In this document: positions 16,397 to 24,005 of the stretch, one piece after another
Layout of the letters: every line of letters begins with the position of its first letter
How positions within the stretch are numbered: the first letter of the stretch is position 1
DNA from: CBDBND01 sp965262665
Lineage (GTDB): Bacteria; Pseudomonadota; Alphaproteobacteria; Rhodospirillales; Rhodospirillaceae
Length of the DNA: 64,000 nt
Assembly: GCA_965262665.1 (NCBI GenBank)
Contig: CBDHFR010000004.1
Location: forward strand, 1,798,001 to 1,862,000
Direction of reading: 5' to 3'
Translations under genes and position numbers: made by a program
Notes under the pieces: model-generated
What the model saw: only the letters and a program-made list of their open reading frames with translations
Databases searched by the model: none
What the model was told of the DNA's origin: nothing

Positions 16397-17347
16397 TCAG
16401 GTCCCTGCCCGGTTGTGCGCAGCGTGCAACGTAGACTGCCGGCGCGGATCGTAGCTGTGGTCCTTCGCCCAGTCCCGAAGGAAGGTCTTGAGAGCGGCAT
16501 CCGGCTCGTCCGGCAGGACGACGCGCAGCGTGACGATCTGGTCGCCCGCCTTGCGGGCTCCCTGCGCTGGCACGCCCTTACCCTTAAGCCGCAGCATAGT
16601 GCCGCTGTTCGAGCCAAGCGGGACGGTCACCATTACCTGTCCGCCGGTCGTCAGCACGGGCACCTTCGCACCGAGCACAGCCTCGTGCAGCGCGACCTGT
16701 AGATCAAGCAGGATGTCGTTGCCAACCTGACGGAACTCGGGATGCGGTACGACGTGAATATTGACGTAGGCGTCGCCCGGCTCGGCGCCTCCGAGGCCCG
16801 GGCTGCCCTTTCCGCTCAGCCGCAGCACCTGGCCGTCGCGCACGCCGGCCGGCACCGCGATGTCGAGTGTCTTGCCGTCAGGCATGACGACACGTTTCCT
16901 TGCGCCGTTGACCGCCTCGAGAAAGGAGATCTCCATGGTGTAGTGCGCGTCGCCACCGCGCATGCGGATATGGACGTTCTCCCCTCCGTTCGGACCGTGA
17001 CGCCCGAACAGGTCGGCAAAGACGTCGCCAAGATCATCGAACCCGGCCGTCGAATGGTATGGCTGCTCGCCACCGGCCGAGGCGTATTCGCGGTAGAACC
17101 GGCGCGGGGTCTCGTTGCCCTCGCTGTCAATCTTGCCGGCGTCGTACTGGCGGCGTTTTTCCTCGTCGGACAGGATATCGTAGGCGCGCTGCACGCGCTT
17201 GAAGGTCTCCTCGGCCGCGGCGTCGCCAGGATTCAGGTCGGGATGATACTTCTTCGCGAGCAAGCGATAGGCCTTGCGGAGCGCGTCTGCCGATGCGTTG
17301 CGCGCGATGCCAAGCACCTCGTAAAGATCGACCTTATCGGTTACCAT
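16397..17347 (-). CDS. cbpA: CbpA/DnaJ-type co-chaperone
   Basis: 316 aa from the ATG at 17347, preceded by AAGGA. The J-domain is at residues 5-70 with the essential HPD in 'KKYHPDLNPG'. A short linker follows, then the two beta-rich client-binding domains ('VVMPDGKTLDIAVPAGVRDG' and 'GQVMVTVPLGSNSGTMLRLK'). There is no zinc-finger domain, which separates CbpA from DnaJ proper. It stimulates DnaK ATPase activity and is normally restrained by CbpM, which is destroyed here. It follows hsp20 on the same strand, but an IS5 remnant lies between them. The last 20 residues ('DPRRQSTLHAAHNRAGT') are unusual. Confidence 0.9.
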   Translation of the reverse strand: MVTDKVDLYEVLGIARNASADALRKAYRLLAKKYHPDLNPGDAAAEETFKRVQRAYDILSDEEKRRQYDAGKIDSEGNETPRRFYREYASAGGEQPYHSTAGFDDLGDVFADLFGRHGPNGGENVHIRMRGGDAHYTMEISFLEAVNGARKRVVMPDGKTLDIAVPAGVRDGQVLRLSGKGSPGLGGAEPGDAYVNIHVVPHPEFRQVGNDILLDLQVALHEAVLGAKVPVLTTGGQVMVTVPLGSNSGTMLRLKGKGVPAQGARKAGDQIVTLRVVLPDEPDAALKTFLRDWAKDHSYDPRRQSTLHAAHNRAGT

Positions 17348-17403
17348 GTTTCCGATCCTTCGTTTTCGGGGCCGCACTCGCCTCCCCATCCAGTCTACCG
17401 TCA

Positions 17404-17515
17404 ATTCTTCCGGGCACCGCGTCGCGATACCGCCGAAACACCGGGGCGTAGAGAGAACCTTCGCTTGGATCAGTCGCAACCGCCAGCCGAGCGACCGCCC
17501 TGCCGGTTCTGAACG
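17404..17515 (+). pseudogene. IS5-family transposase, C-terminal scrap
   Basis: The plus strand reads 'HRGVERTFAWISRNRQPSDR', matching the Glu-containing end of IS5 DDE domains (compare 'VVERFFAWINRNRRLAKD' in the complete copies, to which it is not identical). It is a remnant of another IS lying between hsp20 and cbpA. Confidence 0.55.
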
Positions 17516-17615
17516 CATTCGTACCTAAGAAGTAAGCGGGGCGCGAGCCTTCGGCCCGTGCCCCCTACTCTCTTGCGCGGTGGCCGCGAAACGGCCTCCC
17601 CGCTCCGGGCCGATA

Positions 17616-18071
17616 TCAGGCCGCCTTCTGGTCGAGATGTTTGTGCTCGCCGGTTCCGATCGCGATCCGACGCGCCTTCCGCGCTTCAGGAACCTTACGC
17701 AGCAGATCGATATACAGCAGCCCCTTCTCAAGCGCCGCTCCGCTCACCTGAATATGATCGGCGAGGTTGAAACGCCGCTCGAATGCGCGGGCGGCAATCC
17801 CCTGATGGAGATAGGTCTTGCCACCGCCGCCGTCTTCCTTGGCGAGCCTGCCGGACACCGTCAGCTCGTTCTCCTTGACCTCCACCGTGATCTCCTTCTC
17901 GTCGAAGCCGGCAACGGCCAGTGTCACGCGATAAGCATTCTCGCCGGTCTTCTGAATGTTGTAGGGCGGATAGGAGGGTGCGGTCTCGTTCGGCATCTGC
18001 TCAAGCAGCCGAGCCATCCGGTCAAAGCCGACCGTGGTGCTGAAAAGCGGGGAAAGATCGAACGCAGGCAT
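17616..18071 (-). CDS. hsp20: Hsp20/alpha-crystallin small heat-shock protein
   Basis: 151 aa. The N-terminal arm is 'MPAFDLSPLFSTTVGFDRMA'. The alpha-crystallin domain covers about residues 38-130, with 'VAGFDEKEITVEVKENELTV' and 'ARAFERRFNLADHIQ'. A C-terminal IxI motif ('RIAIG') docks neighbouring subunits in the oligomer. It is an ATP-independent holdase that keeps unfolded proteins available for DnaK. It is first gene of the hsp20-cbpA-cbpM operon, with its ribosome site buried in a ROSE-type hairpin and an RpoH-like promoter upstream. Confidence 0.93.
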   Translation of the reverse strand: MPAFDLSPLFSTTVGFDRMARLLEQMPNETAPSYPPYNIQKTGENAYRVTLAVAGFDEKEITVEVKENELTVSGRLAKEDGGGGKTYLHQGIAARAFERRFNLADHIQVSGAALEKGLLYIDLLRKVPEARKARRIAIGTGEHKHLDQKAA

Positions 18072-18176
18072 GGTGTGACTCCTTTCAAAAGCGAGTCGCT
18101 TATCTGGTCCGCCATCGCGGCCGGACCAGGCCCAATCCCTTTGTTGGGAACCCCATCGCGGGGCATCTCCTCAGAC
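18072..18176 (-). promoter_or_regulatory. ROSE-like RNA thermometer in the hsp20 leader
   Basis: In the minus-strand transcript the segment just before the start codon folds as GACTCGCTTT-TG-AAAGGAGTC (18097-18077). The Shine-Dalgarno AAAGGAG is paired and a single bulged G lies in a TCGCT context, the hallmark of ROSE elements (U-U/C-GCU opposite the ribosome site). Further upstream are hairpins GCCCC/GGGG and CTGGTCCG/CGGACCAG. The expected effect is translation only when heat melts the weak terminal hairpin. Folding was judged by eye. Confidence 0.75.
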
Positions 18177-18181
18177 ATTAT

Positions 18182-18212
18182 TTATATGGTTAGGTGCAAC
18201 CGGTATTTCAAG
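18182..18212 (-). promoter_or_regulatory. RpoH-like (heat-shock) promoter for hsp20
   Basis: On the minus strand CTTGAAA (18212-18206) is followed after 16 bases by CCATATAA (18189-18182), close to the sigma-32 consensus. Transcription would start just before the ROSE-like leader. Confidence 0.6.
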
Positions 18213-18364
18213 TGCCGGCGCCTGGATGCAGTCGGCCAGGGTGGGCTTCCCACCCGAGATTAGCCCCGGAAGTTTTTACGAATCTGTACGGCAAGTGTGG
18301 TGCAATTTTTCGTCAGAAAATTGACCACTGGGCCGTCTGTGAGATGCCCTACAAAAATGTTTTA

Positions 18365-18716
18365 TACCTGGAATCATTGATTCGGCCTGAATTTAGTATT
18401 TTGCATTGACCTGATTCGGCTGCCGATTCATGCACCTCTCCAACGACACGAGCAGCGAACGACTTCACGGCGAAGATGCGCAAAAGGCCTCCTTTCTGAC
18501 CGCTGACGAACCCAAGGCACTCCTGAATGTCATGCGCAAGCGGAAGGTCGAAGCGCTGCAGGTACGGCGCGCGAATGCGCTGGTTGCCCTTGATGATGGC
18601 CACAGCGTGCAGATGGTCTCCAGGATATTCTATCTCGATCCCGACACGGTTCGCGGCTGGCTACGGGACTTCCGCGAGAAGGGTCTCGCCTCTGTGGAGC
18701 TGCGGATTACCCTGAT
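18365..18716 (+). pseudogene. IS630-family element A, copy 1 (5' fragment)
   Basis: It begins TACCTGGAATCATTGATTC after a TA at 18363-18364. It encodes the first 96 or so residues of the IS630-A transposase ('MHLSNDTSSERLHGEDAQKA', then the HTH 'MVSRIFYLDPDTVRGWLRDF'). It loses one T at about 18700 relative to the other copies (GAGCTGCGG for GAGCTTGCGG) and leaves the IS sequence near 18716. No DDE core. Full copy at 58987-60190. Confidence 0.85.
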
Positions 18717-18745
18717 GCGAAGATCTTCTGATAGATACTGAGCCA

Positions 18746-18773
18746 TGCATGCTGACCTCCTACCCAGCATGCA
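18746..18773. terminator. Hairpin, possible terminator
   Basis: TGCATGCTG and CAGCATGCA are perfect 9-bp arms around a 10-base loop. No U-tract follows on either strand, so it could instead be a protein-binding site. It lies between the IS630 fragment and the 3' end of the gene at 18853. Confidence 0.35.
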
Positions 18774-18852
18774 GTTTGAATCACAAAATTGACGGCGTGT
18801 GAATCCCTCGCGATTCATTCAGACACGGAAATGCTCTGGCGAATGATCTGGC

Positions 18853-19197
18853 TCATTCCATTGCAGACACGATCATCCCCTCATCTTCAGCCCGTTCGAC
18901 GGCTTCGCGATCAACCTCACCTCGTATCATGCGCCCCATCTTTTCTCGCTCCAACGCTAAGTCGAGTTCATGCGGATCAATGATTAATGTGTGACTGGTG
19001 CCTGGATGGGACGGATCAGCAGGAATATGAAACCGTGATGACGTTCGGCGGTAAGCCTGGAAAGACAGACCTTCTATAAGGTTTTCATCCGTCTCTACCG
19101 CATAAACGCCGGGCGGAAACTCGCTATCAAATCCACCTATAGTGAATGGGTTTTCAAACGTAACCGTCGTATTGGTCGTGCGTGTGTTCACTGGCAC
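18853..19197 (-). CDS. Conserved hypothetical protein (114 aa)
   Basis: Starts 'MPVNTRTTNTTVTFENPFTI' and has 'GGFDSEFPPGVYAVETDENL', a pattern I associate with small alphaproteobacterial proteins of unknown function. The C-terminus is charged and helical ('LDLALEREKMGRMIRGEVDR'). No signal peptide or membrane segment. It is a lone gene between IS debris and another short gene on the same strand. Confidence 0.7.
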   Translation of the reverse strand: MPVNTRTTNTTVTFENPFTIGGFDSEFPPGVYAVETDENLIEGLSFQAYRRTSSRFHIPADPSHPGTSHTLIIDPHELDLALEREKMGRMIRGEVDREAVERAEDEGMIVSAME

Positions 19198-19270
19198 CTC
19201 CCTGGTGAGCCGCCCTAACAGACATCGTGCTGAATCGATAAATTACTGGTCGGATTGACCGCACGTGTGG

Positions 19271-19444
19271 TTAAGCGTCCTGAACGGGCGTGCCAGGTGC
19301 GGGTTCGGCTTCGGAAGGTTTGACGGGTGGACCTGAAACTTCTGGGTGTTGTGCGGACTCTTTATTGGCTGGTTCGCTGGCACCCTCTTGTGTGGCTTGC
19401 TTGCTTAGGGTGTCTTGTTGTTTGGAGAACGATTTGTAGGACAT
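19271..19444 (-). CDS. Small acidic disordered protein (57 aa)
   Basis: The ATG at 19444 starts 'MSYKSFSKQQDTLSKQATQE', followed by a Pro/Glu/Ala-rich tail ending 'PGTPVQDA'. It resembles the protein at 20859-21008 in composition. IS5 copy 2 inserted 13 bp upstream of its start, so its native promoter is displaced. The function is unknown. Confidence 0.5.
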   Translation of the reverse strand: MSYKSFSKQQDTLSKQATQEGASEPANKESAQHPEVSGPPVKPSEAEPAPGTPVQDA

Positions 19445-19456
19445 GAAAATCCCTAA

Positions 19457-20363
19457 GAGGCCGTTTCGAAAGGGGTTGAGTGGCCGGTGTCGATGTGATT
19501 CCAGGAAGGTTGCTGAAACCGATCTGGAGCCGCCATGTGGACGCCGACCACCCGAGAGCAGCATAGCCGCAAGGCGCTGCGTTATCAGACTGATTTGACC
19601 GCTGCGGAGTGGGTTGTGATCGAGCCTCATTTGCCTCCGGCTCATGGCACGGGACGGCCCCGGTCATGGCCGATGCGAGAGATCGTCAACGGCATTTTCT
19701 ACGTGATGCGGGCTGGCTGCCCTTGGCGCTTGCTGCCAAGCGATTTACCACCGTGGGGCACGATCTATCGCTGGTTCGCTAAGTTCCGCGACGACGGCCT
19801 CCTTGAGAAGATCAACCACTTTCTGGTCATGGCCGATCGCGAGCGGGTCGGACGCGAGGCCAGCCCGAGCGGCGCGATTATCGACAGCCAGAGCGTCAAG
19901 ACGACCGAGGCTGGTGGCCCCCGCGGCTACGATGCGGGCAAGAAGATCAAGGGGCGCAAGCGCCACGCGCTGGTCGACACCGACGGGCGCGGCCTCGTGC
20001 TCGAGGCGCATCCGGCGAGTATCCAGGACCGCGATGGTGGCGGGCCGCTGCTGTGCGCCTCACGCGGCTCGTTTCCGTTCATCGAGAAGGTCTTTGCCGA
20101 CAGCGACTACGCCGGCGAGAAGGTCGCCACGGCCACCATGATCGCCGTCGAGATCGTGCGCAAAAGCCCCGATCAGGTCGGCTTCGCCGTCCAACCGCGC
20201 CGCTGGGTCGTGGAGCGCTTCTTCGCCTGGATCAACCGCAACCGGCGACTGGCAAAGGACTTCGAGGCCACCATCGCCTCGGCCCGCGCCTTCCTCTACG
20301 CCGCCTCCGTCATGCTCCTCGTCCGCAGATTGGCCCGAGCCGCATGACTTTCGAAACCGACTC
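19457..20363 (+). mobile_element. IS5-family insertion sequence, copy 2 (907 bp, complete)
   Basis: Same ends as copy 1, with TAA duplications at 19454-19456 and 20364-20366. It is inserted in an intergenic region. Confidence 0.95.
19535..20347 (+). CDS. IS5-family DDE transposase (variant)
   Basis: 270 aa, nearly identical to the product at 859-1671. Two substitutions are visible: 'HPASIQ' for 'HPAGIQ', and 'ADSDYAG' for 'ADSGYAG'. The second changes a normally invariant Gly beside the second catalytic Asp, which may impair activity. The first Asp and the Glu motifs are intact. Confidence 0.93.
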   Translation: MWTPTTREQHSRKALRYQTDLTAAEWVVIEPHLPPAHGTGRPRSWPMREIVNGIFYVMRAGCPWRLLPSDLPPWGTIYRWFAKFRDDGLLEKINHFLVMADRERVGREASPSGAIIDSQSVKTTEAGGPRGYDAGKKIKGRKRHALVDTDGRGLVLEAHPASIQDRDGGGPLLCASRGSFPFIEKVFADSDYAGEKVATATMIAVEIVRKSPDQVGFAVQPRRWVVERFFAWINRNRRLAKDFEATIASARAFLYAASVMLLVRRLARAA

Positions 20364-20366
20364 TAA

Positions 20367-20858
20367 GTTACTCCAGCAATAATTGGCTGGTTCTTAACAT
20401 AAGTGGTGTTTCAAGTCCTCTTTTTCAATAGTTGGTATTTGTTTCATTTATATTGAACGTACATTGCAACGACTTGTCCGTTATTTACCGTAAAATAGAG
20501 TGCCAGCGAGAATTAAGTACTGCCTGCGGATTGTGTAGCCACCAATTCAACCCCATATAACAGGTATCAAAAGTTGAAACCCCATTCAGTGGCGGCATAC
20601 GCCTGACGCACATAGATGCGGTTTAGCACTCTACCTCGTGAAAATTGATTGAGACGCTTTTGCTTGCGATGATTGAGATCATCAACCTTGCCAGCCATTA
20701 CGTCTTGAGGGGAAAGTCAGGTTTGTCAGCAGCCTTGCGGCTGAACAGACAATGCTTATTGCTAAACACTATATTTGTTTCTTTCCTCAACAAATTCCTA
20801 TCACGACTTTCCGTGTCAACCGATAAGGAAAGAATTATTATCAAAAATGAGATTATTC
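20367..20858. other. Intergenic region with no recognised gene
   Basis: About 490 bases without a supported gene. A 73-codon frame (20645-20866) has no family features. The region is AT-rich in its first half and provides the leader for the small gene at 20859. Confidence 0.4.
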
Positions 20859-21008
20859 ATGACTGAGACACAAAAGGCAGAAGAAGCCTCCGCCGCAACC
20901 GAAGAGTCCGTTAAGGCCGACACGCCTTCTGATAAGATGGAAGGAAAAACGGAAACTCAAGGCCCAGATCAGAAGCCGGCTGAACAGACAGATTCAGCTA
21001 AGGAATAA
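20859..21008 (+). CDS. Small acidic disordered protein (49 aa)
   Basis: The ATG at 20859 gives 'MTETQKAEEASAATEESVKA' and a Glu/Lys/Pro/Gln-rich remainder ending 'EQTDSAKE'. No fold is expected. A GC-rich hairpin follows the stop within 10 bp. Similar low-complexity short proteins are common near stress genes in alphaproteobacteria, but I cannot name a function. Confidence 0.5.
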   Translation: MTETQKAEEASAATEESVKADTPSDKMEGKTETQGPDQKPAEQTDSAKE

Positions 21009-21016
21009 AGTGACGA

Positions 21017-21040
21017 GCCCCCGCGCCGTTACGCGGGGGC
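21017..21040. terminator. GC-rich hairpin terminator candidate
   Basis: GCCCCCGCG and CGCGGGGGC form a perfect 9-bp stem with a six-base loop (CCGTTA), directly after the gene ending at 21008. There is no clear U-tract. Confidence 0.55.
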
Positions 21041-21100
21041 CTGACATTCGTCAATTACGCCGCATGTGGGCTAGCGTTTATCTCACTCAGACAGGATAAA

Positions 21101-21268
21101 ATGATGCCTTACGAACAAGGAATGCAAATCGATTATGATCCAATATCGAAAGAAGTGCTTATCACGTTCCGCGGAGAACGCGCGATATTGCCAGTAACTT
21201 ACGAATCCGCTGAAGAAGGAAAAGCCGCAGGAGAGAAATACTGCCGCAAGCATGGCTGGAATGCGTGA
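21101..21268 (+). CDS. Small conserved protein (55 aa)
   Basis: 'MMPYEQGMQIDYDPISKEVL', 'ITFRGERAILPVTYESAEEG' and 'GEKYCRKHGW' form a compact beta-beta-alpha pattern that I associate with short hypothetical proteins of Rhizobiales ('..LPYRYASFEEAIAAGEAFARRRGW'). Its last bases ATGCGTGA overlap the start of the next frame. The function is unknown. Confidence 0.6.
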   Translation: MMPYEQGMQIDYDPISKEVLITFRGERAILPVTYESAEEGKAAGEKYCRKHGWNA

Positions 21269-21482
21269 TCTGAACGCTACTCGCCGTTTGCCGCCTATGG
21301 TCAAACACGCTGACTATAGAAGCGTCATGCAGGGTCTTGATGACCATAACGCAGTATTCAAGAACTCTCCTCTTCCTCCGAGAAGTATAGATCTTGCTCG
21401 TAAGTCCGAGCCGGCGTCTTTAGAGGCAACGCGATTGCTTTTGCGCTCCCGAGACCGCGGCGCTTTCTTCGCCGGCACCTAA
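21261..21482 (+). CDS. Hypothetical protein (73 aa)
   Basis: Begins 'MRDLNATRRLPPMVKHADYR' at the ATG overlapping the previous stop by 8 bp; an ATG at 21252 is an alternative. The sequence is basic with Leu/Arg-rich helices ('ATRLLLRSRDRGAFFAGT'). Overlap with its neighbour suggests coupled expression. No family recognised. Confidence 0.4.
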   Translation: MRDLNATRRLPPMVKHADYRSVMQGLDDHNAVFKNSPLPPRSIDLARKSEPASLEATRLLLRSRDRGAFFAGT

Positions 21483-21517
21483 ATGACGCTCAGCAACAAA
21501 ACAATAGGACTAATTTC

Positions 21518-22309
21518 ATGAAGTCACTCATACCGCTAACCGGTAAATCCTTTCTGGCTCTGCTAATTGGAACGCTCATCGTGGCCACCATAGGGACGGC
21601 ACAAGCACAGCGCGTTGCCGTTGCGATACCTGAGAATGCCATTGCGAAAAGTTACGGACTTGGCTGGGACTGCGTGCCAGGTTTCCAGCAAAAAGAGGGT
21701 GCCTGTGAAGCCGTTGTTGCGCCAGACAACGCCTATTTGACTGGTAATAAATATAGTAGGCCTTGGGAATGTCAAACCGGATACAAAAAAATGGGAGACG
21801 CGTGCGTCTCTATTGCCGTACCCAAAAACGGCTATTTAACGAACAGAGTGTATGGGAGCGGATGGGACTGTGGCCGTGGCTACCGTGAAAACGAGGATGC
21901 CTGTGTTGCAATTGCGCTGCCCGACAATGCTTATTTGACCAATGCACCTTATGGCACCGGATGGAAATGTGAACGAGGGTATAAAGAGAGCGCCGAAGGT
22001 TGCAGCGCTATTATGGCACCGGTAAATGCCTTTCTTACAGGCATATCCTTTGGTCGGGGTTGGGAGTGTGAGCGCGGGTATCGCCTTGTCGGTGCATCGT
22101 GTGAGGCTGTTAAAGTTCCCGCCAATGGATATTTAACAGACACATCTTACGGCCTCGGGTGGAAGTGTGATCGCGGGCATCAATCAAACGGAGACACGTG
22201 TACAGCCATTAGCATGCCAGAGAACGCACTCCTGGATTACTCAGGCAACGATTGGGATTGCAACCCAACGCATCGCCGGCAGGCTGATCAATGCGTTTCC
22301 CTACGTTAA
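21518..22309 (+). CDS. Secreted cysteine-rich tandem-repeat protein
   Basis: 263 aa. A signal peptide covers residues 1-30 ('LALLIGTLIVATIGTAQAQ'). The mature part consists of seven repeats of about 33 residues following the pattern P-x-NAYLT-x4-YGxGWxCxRGYxxxxxxCxxIxxP, each with two Cys likely forming a disulphide. The last repeat is degenerate ('NDWDCNPTHRRQADQCVSL'). Probably exported and stabilised by disulphides, perhaps as a surface or binding protein; the true role is unknown. Confidence 0.8.
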   Translation: MKSLIPLTGKSFLALLIGTLIVATIGTAQAQRVAVAIPENAIAKSYGLGWDCVPGFQQKEGACEAVVAPDNAYLTGNKYSRPWECQTGYKKMGDACVSIAVPKNGYLTNRVYGSGWDCGRGYRENEDACVAIALPDNAYLTNAPYGTGWKCERGYKESAEGCSAIMAPVNAFLTGISFGRGWECERGYRLVGASCEAVKVPANGYLTDTSYGLGWKCDRGHQSNGDTCTAISMPENALLDYSGNDWDCNPTHRRQADQCVSLR

Positions 22310-22417
22310 AAATATACCCCACGCGCAAGACTTTGGTTTGTCAATGATGGGGACTGCATCTTCATAAAAAGGCGCAGATCGATGACCACTTACTCAAAAC
22401 CTGATCGGAGTATTTGA

Positions 22418-22696
22418 ATGAAAATCAGACCCCCTGTCGTCATCACCGCTGTTATTTCGGCTTTTTTCGTCGTTGGTGTATGGCTTGCGCCAGTACAAAC
22501 CGATGAGCCCACTCGAAGAGTTGACCTCCATATCACAACTTACAAAAAACTAGTTCTAATGGGTGATTCAATGCGAAATCCTGACGGTAAATCGACGTCT
22601 ATTCCGAAAGTAATCGAGTCACTTATGGCTGGATGTGATTTTCCCGAAGTTTCCATTGGTCCAGCAGTTCCAAAACTAACAGCGCGTGAACACTAA
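22418..22696 (+). CDS. Hypothetical membrane-anchored or exported small protein
   Basis: 92 aa with a hydrophobic N-terminus ('VVITAVISAFFVVGVWLAPV', residues 6-25) that is either a signal anchor or an uncleaved signal. The remaining 65 residues are soluble with a single Cys and 'ITTYKKLVLMGDSMR'. No family recognised. It follows the Cys-rich repeat gene by 108 bp and may share its transcript. Confidence 0.45.
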   Translation: MKIRPPVVITAVISAFFVVGVWLAPVQTDEPTRRVDLHITTYKKLVLMGDSMRNPDGKSTSIPKVIESLMAGCDFPEVSIGPAVPKLTAREH

Positions 22697-22924
22697 ACTC
22701 AGTCAGGATGATTGAAAGAATTTGGTTCGCTTATGGCTATGAGCAGTCAGAATTAGTGGTATGTCTACAAGACAGCTTTAGACCTAAAGCAGACCAGCAG
22801 CCACCTAATTGAGTGCGACCGCAATTCTCCGGATTTCATCCACCTTGAGCTCACCGACGAGCGGTTGGCGGGGCATTGTCAGACTTAACTGGATCGGATC
22901 TTAAGAACCTACAATCGAGGACTG

Positions 22925-23137
22925 TCAGGCTGCAAGTTGACGCCACTCGGCCAGGGCAGCGGCTCGGGCTTTTTTAATAGTGTCGCGGCGGTTGAGATGG
23001 CGTTGGTGGTTGAAGTGGTTGTGGATCGAAGCATGGACGGAGGAGAATTTCCGCAGGGTCTTGATGTCTCTGAACCGAGCCATCGCCCCTTCCCGTCTTC
23101 GCAAGGGTTGATGTGAGTTTTCTGCCCTTTCTATGAG
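22925..23137 (-). pseudogene. IS6-family transposase, C-terminal fragment
   Basis: The minus strand reads 'ERAENSHQPLRRREGAMARF', then 'RDIKTLRKFSSVHASIHNHF' and 'ALAEWRQLAA' to a stop at 22925-22927. This is the characteristic end of IS6/IS26-like transposases. The DDE core is absent. Confidence 0.8.
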
Positions 23138-23251
23138 TAAGTCTCGATTTCACAATTTCAATTACACGTAATTCATTGATATTACGTAATAAATAACTAA
23201 ATTGGAGCACTCTAAGAATCTGACGATAGAATTGCGTAATCAAAACGAAAG

Positions 23252-23292
23252 CGGATTCATTATAACTACAGCGCATCCAAGCGCACCTTTGT
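23252..23292. repeat. Unassigned IS end (second copy)
   Basis: Matches the inverse of 5380-5420 with a few differences (GGATTCATTATAACTACAGC here). The stretch 23138-23310 contains no gene. Confidence 0.4.
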
Positions 23293-23310
23293 CGTATAAC
23301 CTACACGTCA

Positions 23311-23463
23311 TCAGGTCCGTGGCGCGAGAGATAATACGACCATCGTCACGCAACACTTTGAGCCCGTAACCGATGTAGTCGGTATGGCGCGCCAACGCAG
23401 GCGGGCCATCTTTGTGGTCGCACCAGTCTCGTCGAGGAGCACCAGCCTTGTCGGTTCAAGGTC
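23311..23463 (-). pseudogene. IS630-type transposase scrap
   Basis: The minus strand gives 'DLEPTRLVLLDETGATTKMA', the first catalytic Asp region of IS630 transposases, followed by an unrelated or frameshifted tail. Compare 'RIVFLDETSINTKMARLRGR' at 55154. It is a short relic; the sequence 23464-23597 shows no gene. Confidence 0.5.
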
Positions 23464-23597
23464 TGGCTTGAGGGCAAACTGTGAAGCGGCGTGGAATATT
23501 GGCCCCTTATTGGGGGTAATCAGCGTCCAAAATTGACCCCACATTTATTGGGAATTTTAGGATTGCCTCGTTGTTTGGCTGAACGAGGTGTGGGGAA

Positions 23598-23712
23598 ATG
23601 TTGGTATTGGAAACGATAGCGCGGATCCGGCAGGATCACTTTGACAAGGGCAAACCGATCAAGAATGTCGTTAGCGATTTGGAGGTGTGACGCAACACGG
23701 TTCGCAAGGCGC
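23598..23712 (+). pseudogene. IS21-family IstA, N-terminal fragment with stop
   Basis: 'MLVLETIARIRQDHFDKGKP' and 'IKNVVSDLEV' are an IstA start. An in-frame TGA at 23688-23690 interrupts the expected HTH 'SRNTVRK', with 'RNTVRKA' continuing after it. The element is not functional. Confidence 0.7.
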
Positions 23713-24005
23713 CACGCCGTGCGGGTACCTGTCCCTTCTGTTTACCTAATCCGCCGATAGTGAAACGGGAATAGAAAAGAACTGACCAACGCGTCCGCAT
23801 CGGGAATGTCGGTTTCGGTGGTTGCGGGGGCCCGCAATCAACGTTGTCTTCACTTGGATGAGGTGTGGCTGTAAGGAAGTGCAATCAAAATTGTGTGCCT
23901 CTGGAAAATGTCTAGCTCACAACCACGTTTGACAAAGCCGTCCCTCGGCACACGATTAGATACTATATCCGATACTACAATCGTGCCCGGAGGCACCTTT
24001 CCTTA

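Noticed and set aside
16742..17512. 256-codon plus-strand frame
   Set aside because: It is antisense to cbpA, arising from high-GC third positions.
20645..20866. 73-codon frame upstream of the small acidic protein
   Set aside because: No ribosome site, no family pattern, and it overlaps a better-supported start at 20859.
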